From Trebonia sp963785645 (GTDB taxonomy: Bacteria > Actinomycetota > Actinomycetes > Streptosporangiales > Streptosporangiaceae), in assembly GCA_963785645.1 (NCBI GenBank), contig CAWAWG010000001.1, positions 310,001-374,000 on the forward strand: a stretch of 64,000 nucleotides of DNA. Reading direction: 5' to 3'. The notes under the pieces were generated by a model. It saw only the letters and a program-made list of their open reading frames with translations. It ran no database searches and was not told the DNA's origin. The position numbers and the translations under genes were made by a program. Position 1 is the first letter of the stretch. Each line of letters opens with the position of its first letter. This document shows, piece by piece, positions 47,201 through 57,310 of the stretch.

Positions 47201-47559
47201 GAAGCGGCTCCCTCACATAAAACGTGTCCAGACTGTTATCGAGATGTTACCTGCTGGCGGCGTCACATGCGGCACAGACAGACCAACCAGACCGTACCCA
47301 CAACTACGGGCTGGAAGGTGATAAACAGACTCAGCAGATAATAATCGGAAACCGCCGCGATTGTAGGCTGTCTAACTGGAACTCAGTCAAACCGTTAAAT
47401 TCGTCCCTCGGGTGACGAGGTTAGCTGAGAGTTAGCTGTGACTTGGGCGGCAAACGTGTGTGTTCGCGGGGATTTTCGCGTTTAGCTGTGACCGGATCTT
47501 ACGGGCCCGGGCCTTCGGTCGGGCGCACCGGCGTCATCCCGGCACGTTGTCGCCCGCAC
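47201..47559. other. Spacer before the acyl-CoA dehydrogenase relic
   Basis: No gene is supported. The AT-rich part up to about 47410 probably holds the monooxygenase promoter. TTAGCTG occurs three times (near 47424, 47435 and 47485), twice as GTTAGCTG followed by AGAG or TGTGAC. The 5' half of the downstream acyl-CoA dehydrogenase is absent here. Confidence 0.45.
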
Positions 47560-48073
47560 CGACTAGGACAAGGGTCGCAAGGGGATCAGCCTGCTGGTCA
47601 TCGAGCGTGACCGGCCGGGTTCGAGCGCGGTCGCAACCTCGACAAGATCGGCCCGCACGCCCAGGACCGGTCCGAGTTCTTCTTCACCGCCGTCCGCGTC
47701 CCGGCGGCCAACCTGCTCGGTGGGGAGGGGAGCGGGTTGGCGTCCCTCATGCAGAACCTCCCTCCCTCCCTCCCTCCCTCCCTCCCTCCCTCCCTCGCGG
47801 GCGCGTGACGATCGGCGTCTACGCCCTCGCCCTCGCCGAGTGGGCCTACGAGGACACGCTGCGGTACGCGAAGGAACGCAAGGCGTTCGGCCAGGCGATC
47901 GCTGCCGGGTCACCGACCGCTGCGTCCAGCTCCACGGCGACTACAGTTACATGCGTGAATACTCCATGGCCAGGGCCGTGTCCAGGGCCTGGGCCGACAG
48001 CAGAATCCAGTCGACCTTTGGCGGCACCACCGAAATCCAAAAGGAAATTATCGCAAGCGGTCTGGACCTGTAA
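47560..48073 (+). pseudogene. Acyl-CoA dehydrogenase remnant
   Basis: Fragments in three frames match the C-terminal half of an acyl-CoA dehydrogenase: ISLLVIERDRPGF, NLDKIGPHAQDRSEFFF, VPAANLLGGEGSGLASLMQNLP, then GVYALALAEWAYEDTLRYAKERKAFGQAI, then CVQLHGDYSYMREYSMARA and FGGTTEIQKEIIASGL. The N-terminal half and about 60 residues between AFGQAI and the HGD block are missing, and a CCTC repeat replaces the QERL segment after NLP. These losses exceed sequencing errors, so this is a true relic. Confidence 0.85.
47757..47796 (+). repeat. CCTC tetranucleotide microsatellite, 10 copies
   Basis: Ten uninterrupted CCTC units lie inside the acyl-CoA dehydrogenase relic exactly where intact genes encode NLPQERL. 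Forty bases are not a multiple of three, so the repeat itself shifts the frame. Confidence 0.95.
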
Positions 48074-48440
48074 CCCGCCAATCCGTGTGCATCTCGTCAC
48101 CGTCCTGGCGCGGCCGCTTCGCCGGGATGCTGCCTTGCCTGAGGTCTGCTGACTGAATTTCCGTGGTGCGTCCGGCCCGGCGGCCACCCGTCATTGACGC
48201 ACCGTTCGCCCCCGCTTAACCGACGCAACACTTGCTACATATCGGCCGCGATCGTGGCCATTTCCAAGCAAAGAAGAAGACGGGTTCCTCTTTCCGTTGA
48301 CTGGTCGTACCCCGACAATTACCCGGCGGCGGCGGTCCCCGCCGCCAGCCCGGCGCGCGCCGGTTCCCGGCCGGCGGTCACGATCGCCTCGGGGCGTAGG
48401 GGAGCGGCATCGCGATCCTCCCGGGTGTAGCGTCGGCACT
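48074..48440. other. Spacer before mtnA
   Basis: No gene is supported in these 370 bases. The end contains TAGCGT (48428-48433), 7 nt before the mtnA GTG, as the probable -10 box of a leaderless transcript. No strong hairpin is visible. Confidence 0.45.
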
Positions 48441-49472
<1,032 letters not shown>

Positions 49473-49481
49473 CGCGCACCC

Positions 49482-51177
49482 TCAGTTGGCGGGCAGGTTC
49501 CCCAGCTCGGCGCTGCGCTGCGCCGTCCAGCCGGCGGGCGGGACGATAGCCGCCCAGGCATCGGCTCCCTGAAGCATGCCGTAGGTGTGGCCATGCCCGG
49601 CGGGGACGGCGTTGGCCAGCGCCAGATCGGCCGCGACCTGCCAGAACGTCACGAGCGGATACCAGTGCATGGCCGAGGAAACGTCAGGCGGCGCCGACCC
49701 GCGCAGCCAGTCGGGCTCGTGGAAAGCCAGCGCCCAGGACCACCACACGATCGGGTCGGAGGTGTTCTGCAGGTACACCACCCGCGGCTCCGCCCAGTCC
49801 GCCGGTACCGGGCTGAGCTGACTGGAGTCGGTGATGAAACGCACCGTCGTGCCGCCCCGGTAGACCGGTTGCCACTCGGGCGTTCCCGGCTCGCGGTCGG
49901 TCGTGAACTGGGTCCACAACGTGTTGTCGTTGGTCGGTCCGACCCACAGCACCCCCGAGGTGCGGTTCCTGAGGTCGTTGACGCCGCTGAACGCCGCCTC
50001 GCCGCCGAACGACCCGAGGCTCTCGCCGAAGACGACGAGTTCTGGCCGGCGGTCGGCCGGGCAGCCGGCTCCACGTGCCGTACACCGCGTCGAACAGGTC
50101 GCGTCCGGCCTCCTGGGCGGGCCCCTTGTCCGCGACGAAGGTGATCCAGCTCGGCAGGAACGAGTACTGGATCGCGGCGATCGCGGTATCGCCGCCGTAC
50201 ATGTACTCAAGCGGGTCGATCATCGCGGGGTTCACCCAGCCGGTGCCGGTCGTGGTGGCGACGACGAGCACCTTGCGGGTGAACGCGCCAGTTCGTTCCA
50301 GTTCCCGCACCACTAGCGCGGACTCGTCCTCGATCGACGGCGCCGACTGCAGGCCCGCGTACACCCTGATCGGCTCCACCGCCGGCTGCCCGGTGAACCG
50401 GGCGATCTCGGTGACCGTCGGACCGCCCGCCACGAACGTCCTGCCCTGTCGGCCGAGCGTGTCCCAGGGCACGAGCGAATCCGGGCCACCCGACCGCATC
50501 GTGGACGTGGGCTGCGTGACGCCGGCCGCGGTCCCGCTGTCCGTGCTGCCGAAGATGGAGTTGGCCGCGCTAAGTGCGCCACTCGACAGCACCCCGGTTG
50601 CGAGCAGCAGGAGCAGCACGCACACCACGAGTACCACGACCGCGGCCCCGCCCCGGTCGGGCACGACCCGGCCGACCAGCCGGGCGATCAGCCGTACGAC
50701 CCACCTGATCCCGCGCGCGACCATGATCAGGGCCATCGTCAGCGCCGCCGTCACCAGGACGACCAGGATGTAGTTGGCCTCGCTGGGCTGGCTCGCGTCG
50801 GTCAGTTCCCGAATCTGGTGCTGCCACTGGGCGCCAAGGACCCCGAACAGCGGTACCAGCACCACGGCGGCGACCCCCAGCGCCCAGCGGGCGACGCGCC
50901 TGGGCCCCGGGCCCGGCCGCCACGGGATCAGCGAGCGCAGCAGCCAGCCGATGAGCAGCCCGACGCCGTAGCCGATGGCCACGGTCACCGCGGACATCAC
51001 CGCCTGGAGGTACCACGCCCTCGGCAGCAGCGACGGCGTGAGCGACAGGCAGTAGCAGACAAGCGCGCCGGTCAGGCCGGCCGGCGGGAAGCCGGAGAGG
51101 TAGCGCCGGGTGCGCGGGAACTGCCACCAGCGTGGCCGCGCCGGACGCTCGGTCGGTGTGCCCTGCTCCGGCGCCAT
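49482..51177 (-). CDS. Membrane-anchored alpha/beta hydrolase (Abhydrolase_9 type, frameshifted)
   Basis: Four to five N-terminal membrane helices (for example LTGALVCYCLSLTPSLLPRAW and VVVLVVCVLLLLLATGVL) precede an extracytoplasmic or cytoplasmic hydrolase domain with nucleophile motif VFGESLGSFGGEAAF and IRVYAGLQSAP. This two-part layout matches the actinobacterial PF15420/PF10081 family. A break near 50070 (SRLPG to DRRPELVVFG) is a single-base shift. ATG at 51177 is preferred to upstream codons by family start. The substrate is unknown. Confidence 0.78.
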
Positions 51178-51414
51178 CGGCCCGCCCGTCACCGCGGTTT
51201 CACCTGGGTTCGCCTGACTCGGCGGTGCCCTTGCCCGAGCGCTCCCGATCCATAACCGAGCCCCTTTCCCCGTCTGCGGTTTTCCCCTGTGCGGCGGCCC
51301 GTGTCCGGTGCTAGGCGGCATTCTCACGCTGGTCAGGCAGCCCGCGCATCATCCGGGACGGGTGAACCTCCCCGGGATGGCCGATGCCGCGGCGCCGTGG
51401 TGCCAGGCGTCGCG

Positions 51415-52263
51415 TTACGGGGTGGCCCACGCCCACACGGCGGCGGAGGCCAGCACGCTCAGCCCGTTCACCGCCCAGTGCAGGCCGGCCGGCGCGAGCA
51501 GCGACCCGCTACGGCGCCGCAGTTCGCAGAACACCACGCCGGAGGCCGCGGTGAACAGCACTGTGCCCGCCACCGTGATCAGCTGCGCGGGCCTGCCCCG
51601 GCCGACCGCGCTGCCGATCGCTTCGTTGTCCGCGGCAAGTCCAAGCGACGGCAGAATGTGCCACAGGCCGAACAAGGCCGATGAGACCGCGGTCGCCGTG
51701 GCCGTACCGTGAAGGCGGCGCAGCAGGCCCCACAGCACGCCGCGGAAGGCGACCTCCTCAAGCAGCACCGTGCCGACCGGGATGAGCACGAACGTGGTGA
51801 GCAGCGCCTGCGCCCAGTCCAGGTGGTACCGGCTGTCGCGGAACAACTCACGCGTCGGCGGAAGCAGCGCGCCGACGGCGAGGACCAGCGCCACGATGCC
51901 GACAATGGCGGCCGCCCACGTCATACCCCGCCGCCACGTCCCCGAGCCGAGGCCAAGCTCGGGCCAGCTCAGCCCGGCCAGCCGGGCGAGCCCGAGCAGC
52001 AGCGCCGCACACGCCGGCCCGACCACGAGCGACGCATGCGGCACCACGATGTCGACCACGTTGACGACGGCCAAGATGACAACTGTGACGACGACGGCCA
52101 CTCCCGGAGTAAACCAGGGCGCTCGATGCACGCCGCCCTCCCGGCCGCCTACCGCCCGGGACGCCGGCACCGGGCCGCGCCCCGGGCGTCCCGGGCCGCG
52201 GTTCGTGACCCAACGCGGCAGCCCACGGTGCGCCCATGCCCCACTGGTGCTCAGATAATTCAC
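51415..52263 (-). CDS. CPBP family intramembrane glutamic/metallo-protease
   Basis: Seven or so membrane helices contain the three CPBP motifs: EEVAFRG (EExxxR), FGLWHIL (FxxxH) and HWAVNGL (HxxxN). Members process prenylated or signal-bearing proteins, or bacteriocin-related peptides. The first 45 residues are Arg/Gly-rich and may not all be translated; a GTG inside them would give a shorter protein. It is 237 nt from the upstream membrane hydrolase gene on the same strand. Confidence 0.87.
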   Translation of the reverse strand: MNYLSTSGAWAHRGLPRWVTNRGPGRPGRGPVPASRAVGGREGGVHRAPWFTPGVAVVVTVVILAVVNVVDIVVPHASLVVGPACAALLLGLARLAGLSWPELGLGSGTWRRGMTWAAAIVGIVALVLAVGALLPPTRELFRDSRYHLDWAQALLTTFVLIPVGTVLLEEVAFRGVLWGLLRRLHGTATATAVSSALFGLWHILPSLGLAADNEAIGSAVGRGRPAQLITVAGTVLFTAASGVVFCELRRRSGSLLAPAGLHWAVNGLSVLASAAVWAWATP

Positions 52264-52309
52264 CCCGTTATCCCGAACGACTTGTGGTTACTTCCGTCCC
52301 CCACGCGCG

Positions 52310-52759
52310 TCAGCAGGTGTGGGACACGGCCGACACGAGGTTGTTTCCGGCGGTGACGACCGACCCCGACGCCGAGGCGACCGCGGTCAGCGTGCCGCCG
52401 TTCAGGTTGTCCTTGGCCGCCGTGAGGCTCGATTTCAGCCCGGACAGGGCGTTCGACAGGTCGGTGATCTGCGGGGAGAACTGGCCGTGGGCGTTGCTCT
52501 TCACCACGCCCAGCTGCTGCTGGATCTTCGTGAGCTCGGCCGAGACGCCCGAGAGGCCGCTGGCCCTGACGTTGATGTTCTTCAGCCCGGCCACGTCGTC
52601 CTTGAGCTGGCCCACGCTCGCGCAGACGGCCGACTTGGCGCTGGCACTCGCGCTGGCTGCGCTGTTGTCGACACTAGTGGTGGCGCTTGAGCAGCCGGCC
52701 AGGAACGCCGTGGCCACGGTTACCGCAGCGCACAGGCCCTTGCATCGCCTTGCGATCAT
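52310..52759 (-). CDS. Lipoprotein of unknown function
   Basis: The signal peptide ends in a lipobox LAGC at residue 23, so the protein should be anchored to the outer face of the membrane. The mature part is Ser/Ala-rich then helical (VGQLKDDVAGLKNINVRASG), with two cysteines besides the lipid one (C45 region and the C-terminal C). I do not recognise a family. Confidence 0.75.
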   Translation of the reverse strand: MIARRCKGLCAAVTVATAFLAGCSSATTSVDNSAASASASAKSAVCASVGQLKDDVAGLKNINVRASGLSGVSAELTKIQQQLGVVKSNAHGQFSPQITDLSNALSGLKSSLTAAKDNLNGGTLTAVASASGSVVTAGNNLVSAVSHTC

Positions 52760-52983
52760 CTCTGCAGCATGCGCGATCCCCGGGCCCGCCGCGTCACCCG
52801 CGCCGGGTGACGGCCGCCGCGCCCGGCACGACGCTCAGGCCGACCGGTCCCGCAACCAGTTTCCGGCACCGTGAACCCATTGCGGGGAACTTGAACGAAT
52901 TGACGTATTGATGCCCATTGATGGCGGTGATATAAAAACCTTGCGCGCGCATGCTGTAACAGATCGGATACTGGGAGTGACTA

Positions 52984-53787
52984 GTGCGTTCATCCCGCAT
53001 GCTCGCTATCGGCGTTACCGCGCCGGTCCTGGGGCTCGCCGCCGCAATCACTGGAACGGGTATCCCGGCCCAGGCCGCTTCGGCCGTCCATTACGTCGCT
53101 CTCGGCGACTCCTACTCCTCGGGGCTGGGCGCGGGCGGCACCAGCGGATCCTGCGCCCAGAGCTCCAACGCCTATCCCGCCCTGTGGGCGAAGGCGAACT
53201 CTCCCGCGTCGTTCACGTTCGCCGCCTGCTCGGGCGCGACGACCAGCGACGTCATCGCAAGCCAGCTTTCATCGCTCAACGCGTCGACCACGCTGGTGAG
53301 CATCACGATCGGCGGCAACGACGTGGGCTTTCCCTCGATCATGGAAACCTGCGTACTGAAGTCCACCGCTTCATGCGAGAACGAAGTCACGGCAGCCGAG
53401 AAAATCGCCGACGACACGCTGCCGGCCCGGCTCGATACGACACTGACCGACATTCGCTCGCACGCGCCGGATGCCAAGATCGTCGTGCTCGGCTACCCCG
53501 ATTTCTACGACCTCAGCGCCTGGCTGTGCATCGGCCTGTCCGGCGCCGATCACCAGGCCCTCGACAACGGCATCAACGACCTGGACGGCGTGCTCCAGAC
53601 CGCCGCCGAGAAGAACGGAGACACCTTCGCCGACGTGCGTTCCCAGTTCTCCAGCCACGAGATCTGCAGCGGCTCGGACTGGCTGCACGCCATCACCCTG
53701 CCCATCGACACTTCCTACCACCCGACCGCGGCCGGCCAGCAGAGCGGCTACCTCCCGGCCCTCACCGCCGCCACCGCGACCAGTTAG
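52984..53787 (+). CDS. Secreted SGNH-hydrolase lipase
   Basis: A signal peptide (cleavage near AQA-ASA) is followed by YVALGDSYSSGLGAG (block I with Ser), ACSGATTSDV, ITIGGNDVGF (block III with Asn) and SYHPTAAGQ (block V with His), as in Streptomyces SGNH lipases. Six cysteines can form three disulphides. GTG at 52984 is used. It should hydrolyse lipids or esters outside the cell. Confidence 0.92.
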   Translation: MRSSRMLAIGVTAPVLGLAAAITGTGIPAQAASAVHYVALGDSYSSGLGAGGTSGSCAQSSNAYPALWAKANSPASFTFAACSGATTSDVIASQLSSLNASTTLVSITIGGNDVGFPSIMETCVLKSTASCENEVTAAEKIADDTLPARLDTTLTDIRSHAPDAKIVVLGYPDFYDLSAWLCIGLSGADHQALDNGINDLDGVLQTAAEKNGDTFADVRSQFSSHEICSGSDWLHAITLPIDTSYHPTAAGQQSGYLPALTAATATS

Positions 53788-53800
53788 CGCGCTGGCCAAA

Positions 53801-54656
53801 CTAGCGGCCCCAGTGACGGCGCAGGTGGGGGATAAGGTCACCGGGCCGCTCGGCGGGGAAGAAGACCTTGGCCCCGTCGACCTCGATGACCTCCCGCGCC
53901 CCGGGGATGATGTCCCGCAGGAAGTACGCCCACTTGACGCCGAACGCCGCGTCACCGGTGCCCCACACCAGCAGGGTGGGGGCGTTGAGCGCGCGCAGCG
54001 GCTTGCTGATGGCCTCCATCTCGGCCGGCTCAAGCGCGGCGAGTATCCGCTCGAAGGCCCGGGCGCGCTCCCTGGTCCCGCCGATCTGGGCGACGTAACC
54101 GCGCCACTCATCCTCGGGAACCTCCTCTGGATGCTCGTACGCCGGCGCCGAGCGGGCTCGCGGCCCACGCCGCGGCGCCCTCGGCGGCGAGGCCGACAAG
54201 CAACTCCGCGAGCCTGCCCTGCCGCGCGAGCTGGATGACCTGGGCGAACTCCGGCGGCGGGAAGTTGCCCTCGCAGTCGCAGTTGGTGAGGGTGAACGTC
54301 CGGATCCGGTCCGGGTGGCGGGCGGCGAAGATCTGGGCGACGGCGCCCCCGGTGTCGTTGCCCACCAGGTCAACCTGGGTGAGCTCGAGCCCGTCGCACA
54401 GGTCGGCGAGAACCTGGGCCATCGCGCCGGCCGACATGTCGTCGCGGACCGGGGTGCCGCCGTGCAGCGGCAGGTCGATCGCGATGCAGCGGCTCGTGTC
54501 CTGTAGATCCTCGATGACCTGCCGCCAGAGCAGGCCGCTGGTGCCGATGCCGTGCACAAACAGCGCCACGGGCCCCGAGCCCAGTTCGGTGTAGGCGATC
54601 TCGCCCGCCGGAGTGTCCAGCGACCGGCGATGCGTGGCGAACGTGCTGACGTCCAC
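53801..54656 (-). CDS. Alpha/beta hydrolase (frameshifted)
   Basis: The protein has the hydrolase landmarks FVHGIGTSGLLWR (oxyanion region), VGNDTGGAVAQ (nucleophile position with Asp, as in haloalkane dehalogenase/epoxide hydrolase-like enzymes) and APTLLVWGTGDAAFG. A break near 54135 separates SPLGAGVR from AYEHPEEVPED. GTG at 54656 follows AAGGAGGG. Two TetR-type operators lie upstream and the divergent gene encodes a TetR regulator, so it is probably its target. Substrate unknown. Confidence 0.82.
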
Positions 54657-54671
54657 GGAACCCTCCTTGTA

Positions 54672-54692
54672 ACATACCGACTGTTGGTCTAT
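54672..54692. promoter_or_regulatory. TetR operator candidate, imperfect copy
   Basis: ACATACCGACTGTTGGTCTAT repeats the left half of the perfect operator at 54698 with a degenerate right half. Centres are 26 bp apart. It is 16 nt from the hydrolase start codon and would block transcription or translation start. Confidence 0.6.
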
Positions 54693-54697
54693 TAAAA

Positions 54698-54718
54698 ACA
54701 TACCGACTATCGGTATGT
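54698..54718. promoter_or_regulatory. TetR operator candidate, perfect copy
   Basis: ACATACCGA-cta-TCGGTATGT is a perfect 9-3-9 palindrome in the divergent region between the hydrolase and TetR genes. This is the expected form and place for a TetR-family operator. Confidence 0.75.
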
Positions 54719-54817
54719 CAATAGCTCTCCGGCGACGCGCGGGAGCGTGTCTCACCTCGCAGGTTCGCGTTGCACCGGACCGGCATCGGGGACACGACTG
54801 AGTCACAGCAGGTAAGA

Positions 54818-55612
54818 ATGAATCCCATGACTGATCAGCAGGCCACCGCGGGCAAACGAGCGGCACAGGGCCGTGCCACCCGCGGCCAGCTCATCGAGGT
54901 GGCCACCCGGCTGTTCGCCGAGAACGGCTACGAGGGCACGTCGATCGAGGCCGTCCTGACCGCCGCCGGGGTCAGCCGCGGCGCGCTTTACCATCACTTC
55001 GCCGGCAAGGAAGCCCTATTCGAGGCCGTCGTCTCGGCCGTATCGGCCCAGGTCACCGCGGACCTCACCGAGGTCATCCGCGACTGCACCGACCCGGTCG
55101 ACGCGCTGCGCACAGCGTCCCTGGCCTGGATCAACCTGGCCGCCGACCCGGTAATCCAGCGGGTCGTGCTCGTCGACGCGCCATCGGTCCTCGGCTGGGA
55201 GCGCTGGCGCGCCATGGACGACGGCCGCACCCTGGGCGCGGTGCGGATGCTGCTGCAGGGTGTCAGCGACAGCGACAGCAGCCGTCTGCCAGCGGAACTC
55301 GTCGGCCCGTTCGCCCACATGATCCTGGCCGCACTCGATGAGATAGTCCTGGTCATCGCCCGCGCCCCCGATTCCACCGCGGCGATCGCGGAAGGCCGAA
55401 TGGCCGTCGAAGCCCTCCTAGAGCGCCTGCTGTATCTCTTATCTCCCCCAGGGGAAAATCCCCCCGGTGACCCCCCTGCGCACGGGGGAGTCCCTCCCCC
55501 AAAACAAAGGGAGCCCCTCCACTCTTCATATCCCCCTCGCCGGGGCAAGCCCCGGGACGGCGCCTGCGGCGCCGAGTACGTATCCGGTTGGTTGCCGCTG
55601 TTGGTCCGCTAA
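54818..55612 (+). CDS. TetR family transcriptional regulator with odd C-terminal tail
   Basis: The helix-turn-helix is typical: LIEVATRLFAENGYEGTSIEAVLTAAGVSRGALYHHFAGKEALF (positions 54885-55020). The ligand domain runs to ALLERLLYLL near 55440. A further 55 residues (PPGENPPGDPPAHGG...) are Pro/Gly-rich and encoded by C-run and hairpin DNA that looks intergenic, so the native stop may have been lost or shifted. ATG 54818 or 54827 can start it. It is divergent from the hydrolase gene, with two palindromes between. Confidence 0.85.
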   Translation: MNPMTDQQATAGKRAAQGRATRGQLIEVATRLFAENGYEGTSIEAVLTAAGVSRGALYHHFAGKEALFEAVVSAVSAQVTADLTEVIRDCTDPVDALRTASLAWINLAADPVIQRVVLVDAPSVLGWERWRAMDDGRTLGAVRMLLQGVSDSDSSRLPAELVGPFAHMILAALDEIVLVIARAPDSTAAIAEGRMAVEALLERLLYLLSPPGENPPGDPPAHGGVPPPKQREPLHSSYPPRRGKPRDGACGAEYVSGWLPLLVR

Positions 55613-55672
55613 CCCCGGTGGTCGGGATAGCTGGTCCGCTAACCCCGGTGGTTGCGGTTGCTGGTCCGCTGC
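55588..55672 (+). repeat. About 30-bp tandem repeat after the TetR gene
   Basis: The unit GCTGGTCCGCTAACCCCGGT followed by GGTTGCGGTT or GGTCGGGATA occurs nearly three times. It spans the TetR stop codon region. No function is evident. Confidence 0.65.
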
Positions 55673-55727
55673 CTTACCTGGGGAATGCCTGGTGGTTACC
55701 CGGGGGACTCCTTGGCGGTGGCTCGCT

Positions 55728-55772
55728 AACGCCGAGAGTCCGGCTCCGTATTGGAGCCGGACTCTCGGCGTT
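55728..55772. terminator. Strong bidirectional terminator
   Basis: A perfect 20-bp stem (55728-55747 with 55753-55772) and 5-nt loop GTATT separates the convergent TetR and ATP-grasp genes. Confidence 0.92.
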
Positions 55773-55784
55773 GAATCTGGGTGG

Positions 55785-57029
55785 TTATTCGTGCGTCTCT
55801 TGCCATTTCTTGCGGTTGTCCCATTGCTTTTTGATGATCCCCGCCGTGTCCCAGACCTCCGCGACCGCCGGGCGCATATCGTGCCGGTCGACGAAGTCGT
55901 AATGACGGGTGCGGAAGAATTCCGTGGTGAATGTCAACAACCCGCGAGAAAGCGGCACGCTGTCCGGGCGGCCGGCCTGCATCACGCCATCCCAGAGCCA
56001 GCGCAGGTCGCCGGCCAGCCAGCGAGTCCGGACGCCGGTCTTGTAGGACGTCACCTTCTTGATCGGCTGCCCCGTGCCCCACTGCCAGATCATCAGCGGG
56101 AAGTCGACACCCGAGTGGATCGCGTTCTCCAGCGTTCCGGCCAGCCTGGCGTTGATCTCCATGAGCAGCGGGCGGCCGCTCGCGTCACGCCGGAACTCAA
56201 CCTCGGAGGGGCCCTCGACGCCGATGGTGGTGGCCAGGCTCACGGCCATGTTGAGCAGGTCCTCGGAGACCGGGATGCTCTCCCGCATGACCGACACACC
56301 GCCAAGCGGCGGGGTCGTGCGGAGCGCCGCGCACCCGCAGTAAGCCAGCACTTCACCGTTGACGATGAGCAGGCTCACCCCCTCGCGGCTGCCGGTGGCC
56401 AGTTGCTGCGCGATAACGTCGCAGCCGGTCGCGAGGAAGCGCGTGGTCGCCTCCTCGGCCTCCGCCTGGGTCATCACCTCAAGGGGGACCATCCGGTTGG
56501 CCACCGCACCGGTCCACGAGATCGTCGGCTTGAGCACGTACGGGTAGCCGAACTGCGCCTCGGCCGTGCGCAGGTCTTCGATGCTGGTCACCGTGACGGA
56601 CTTCGGGTACGCGATGTCTAGCTTGGCCGCGACCTCAAGGGTGCGGGTCTTGTCGTTGGCGATCTCAAGCGCGGCCTCCGAGGCCACCGCGAGGAAGGCG
56701 CCAGCCTCCACGAACCGCTCCCGGTTCGGCGCCAGCAGCGTGGTGTTGGCGTCCCCGACCGGCAGGACGACCTTGATGCCATGCTCGCGGACGAACGCGA
56801 GAATCGCGTCTACGTACGCGGCGGGCTCGGTCACGTAGTCGGGCAACACCAGGGCGCGTGCGCAATAGCGGGACTGAAACGAAGGCGGGTCATGGCGCGG
56901 CGGGTATTGGCCCACGCTCTCGCCAATAGCGACACGCAGTCCCGCCCTGGCAAGGCTTCGAGCGCTCGTCAAGCTGTGCTTGTGCGAACCATCCAAGATC
57001 AAGACGTCGTATTTTTCAGACTCTGCCAT
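55785..57029 (-). CDS. ATP-grasp carboxylate-amine ligase-like protein
   Basis: The 414-residue protein has a Rossmann-like N-terminus (DVLILDGSHKHSLTSARSLARAG), then the ATP-grasp fold: NDKTRTLEVA, YPYVLKPTISW (ATP-binding lysine), and the metal-binding SEVEFRRDASGRPLLMEINARLAG. It likely joins a carboxylate to an amine or thiol using ATP; the substrates are unknown. ATG at 57029 follows AAGGAA. It is divergent from the S51 peptidase gene across 281 nt. Confidence 0.85.
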   Translation of the reverse strand: MAESEKYDVLILDGSHKHSLTSARSLARAGLRVAIGESVGQYPPRHDPPSFQSRYCARALVLPDYVTEPAAYVDAILAFVREHGIKVVLPVGDANTTLLAPNRERFVEAGAFLAVASEAALEIANDKTRTLEVAAKLDIAYPKSVTVTSIEDLRTAEAQFGYPYVLKPTISWTGAVANRMVPLEVMTQAEAEEATTRFLATGCDVIAQQLATGSREGVSLLIVNGEVLAYCGCAALRTTPPLGGVSVMRESIPVSEDLLNMAVSLATTIGVEGPSEVEFRRDASGRPLLMEINARLAGTLENAIHSGVDFPLMIWQWGTGQPIKKVTSYKTGVRTRWLAGDLRWLWDGVMQAGRPDSVPLSRGLLTFTTEFFRTRHYDFVDRHDMRPAVAEVWDTAGIIKKQWDNRKKWQETHE

Positions 57030-57297
57030 TGAGGTATTCCTTACCCTTGCCGTACGAGGCCCCGCGCGCCGGTTTGAGTGGTGAAGAAGCCAGTATGCCC
57101 TGATGCGTGTGATCCCCGCGTACCAATCCCCAAATGGGGGGTTACCGCCTGCGCTTGCTTTCCGTTCTGGGTCGTGGGACTGGGGCAGCGAGCGTGTTGT
57201 GCCGCCGTCCCGGCCCGGACGGCGGTGGCGTCGGCCGCGTGGACACGCTCTAGATGCTCCCCCGTCGGAGCTTGAGCTTTGCTGGGTCGCGCCAGGC

Positions 57298-57303
57298 TAG
57301 ACT
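57298..57303 (+). promoter_or_regulatory. -10 box of leaderless S51 peptidase transcript
   Basis: TAGACT (TANNNT) ends 7 nt before the GTG start at 57311 and no ribosome site exists. TTGAGC at 57272 could be the -35 box at long spacing. Confidence 0.5.
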
Positions 57304-57310
57304 GCGGCCC

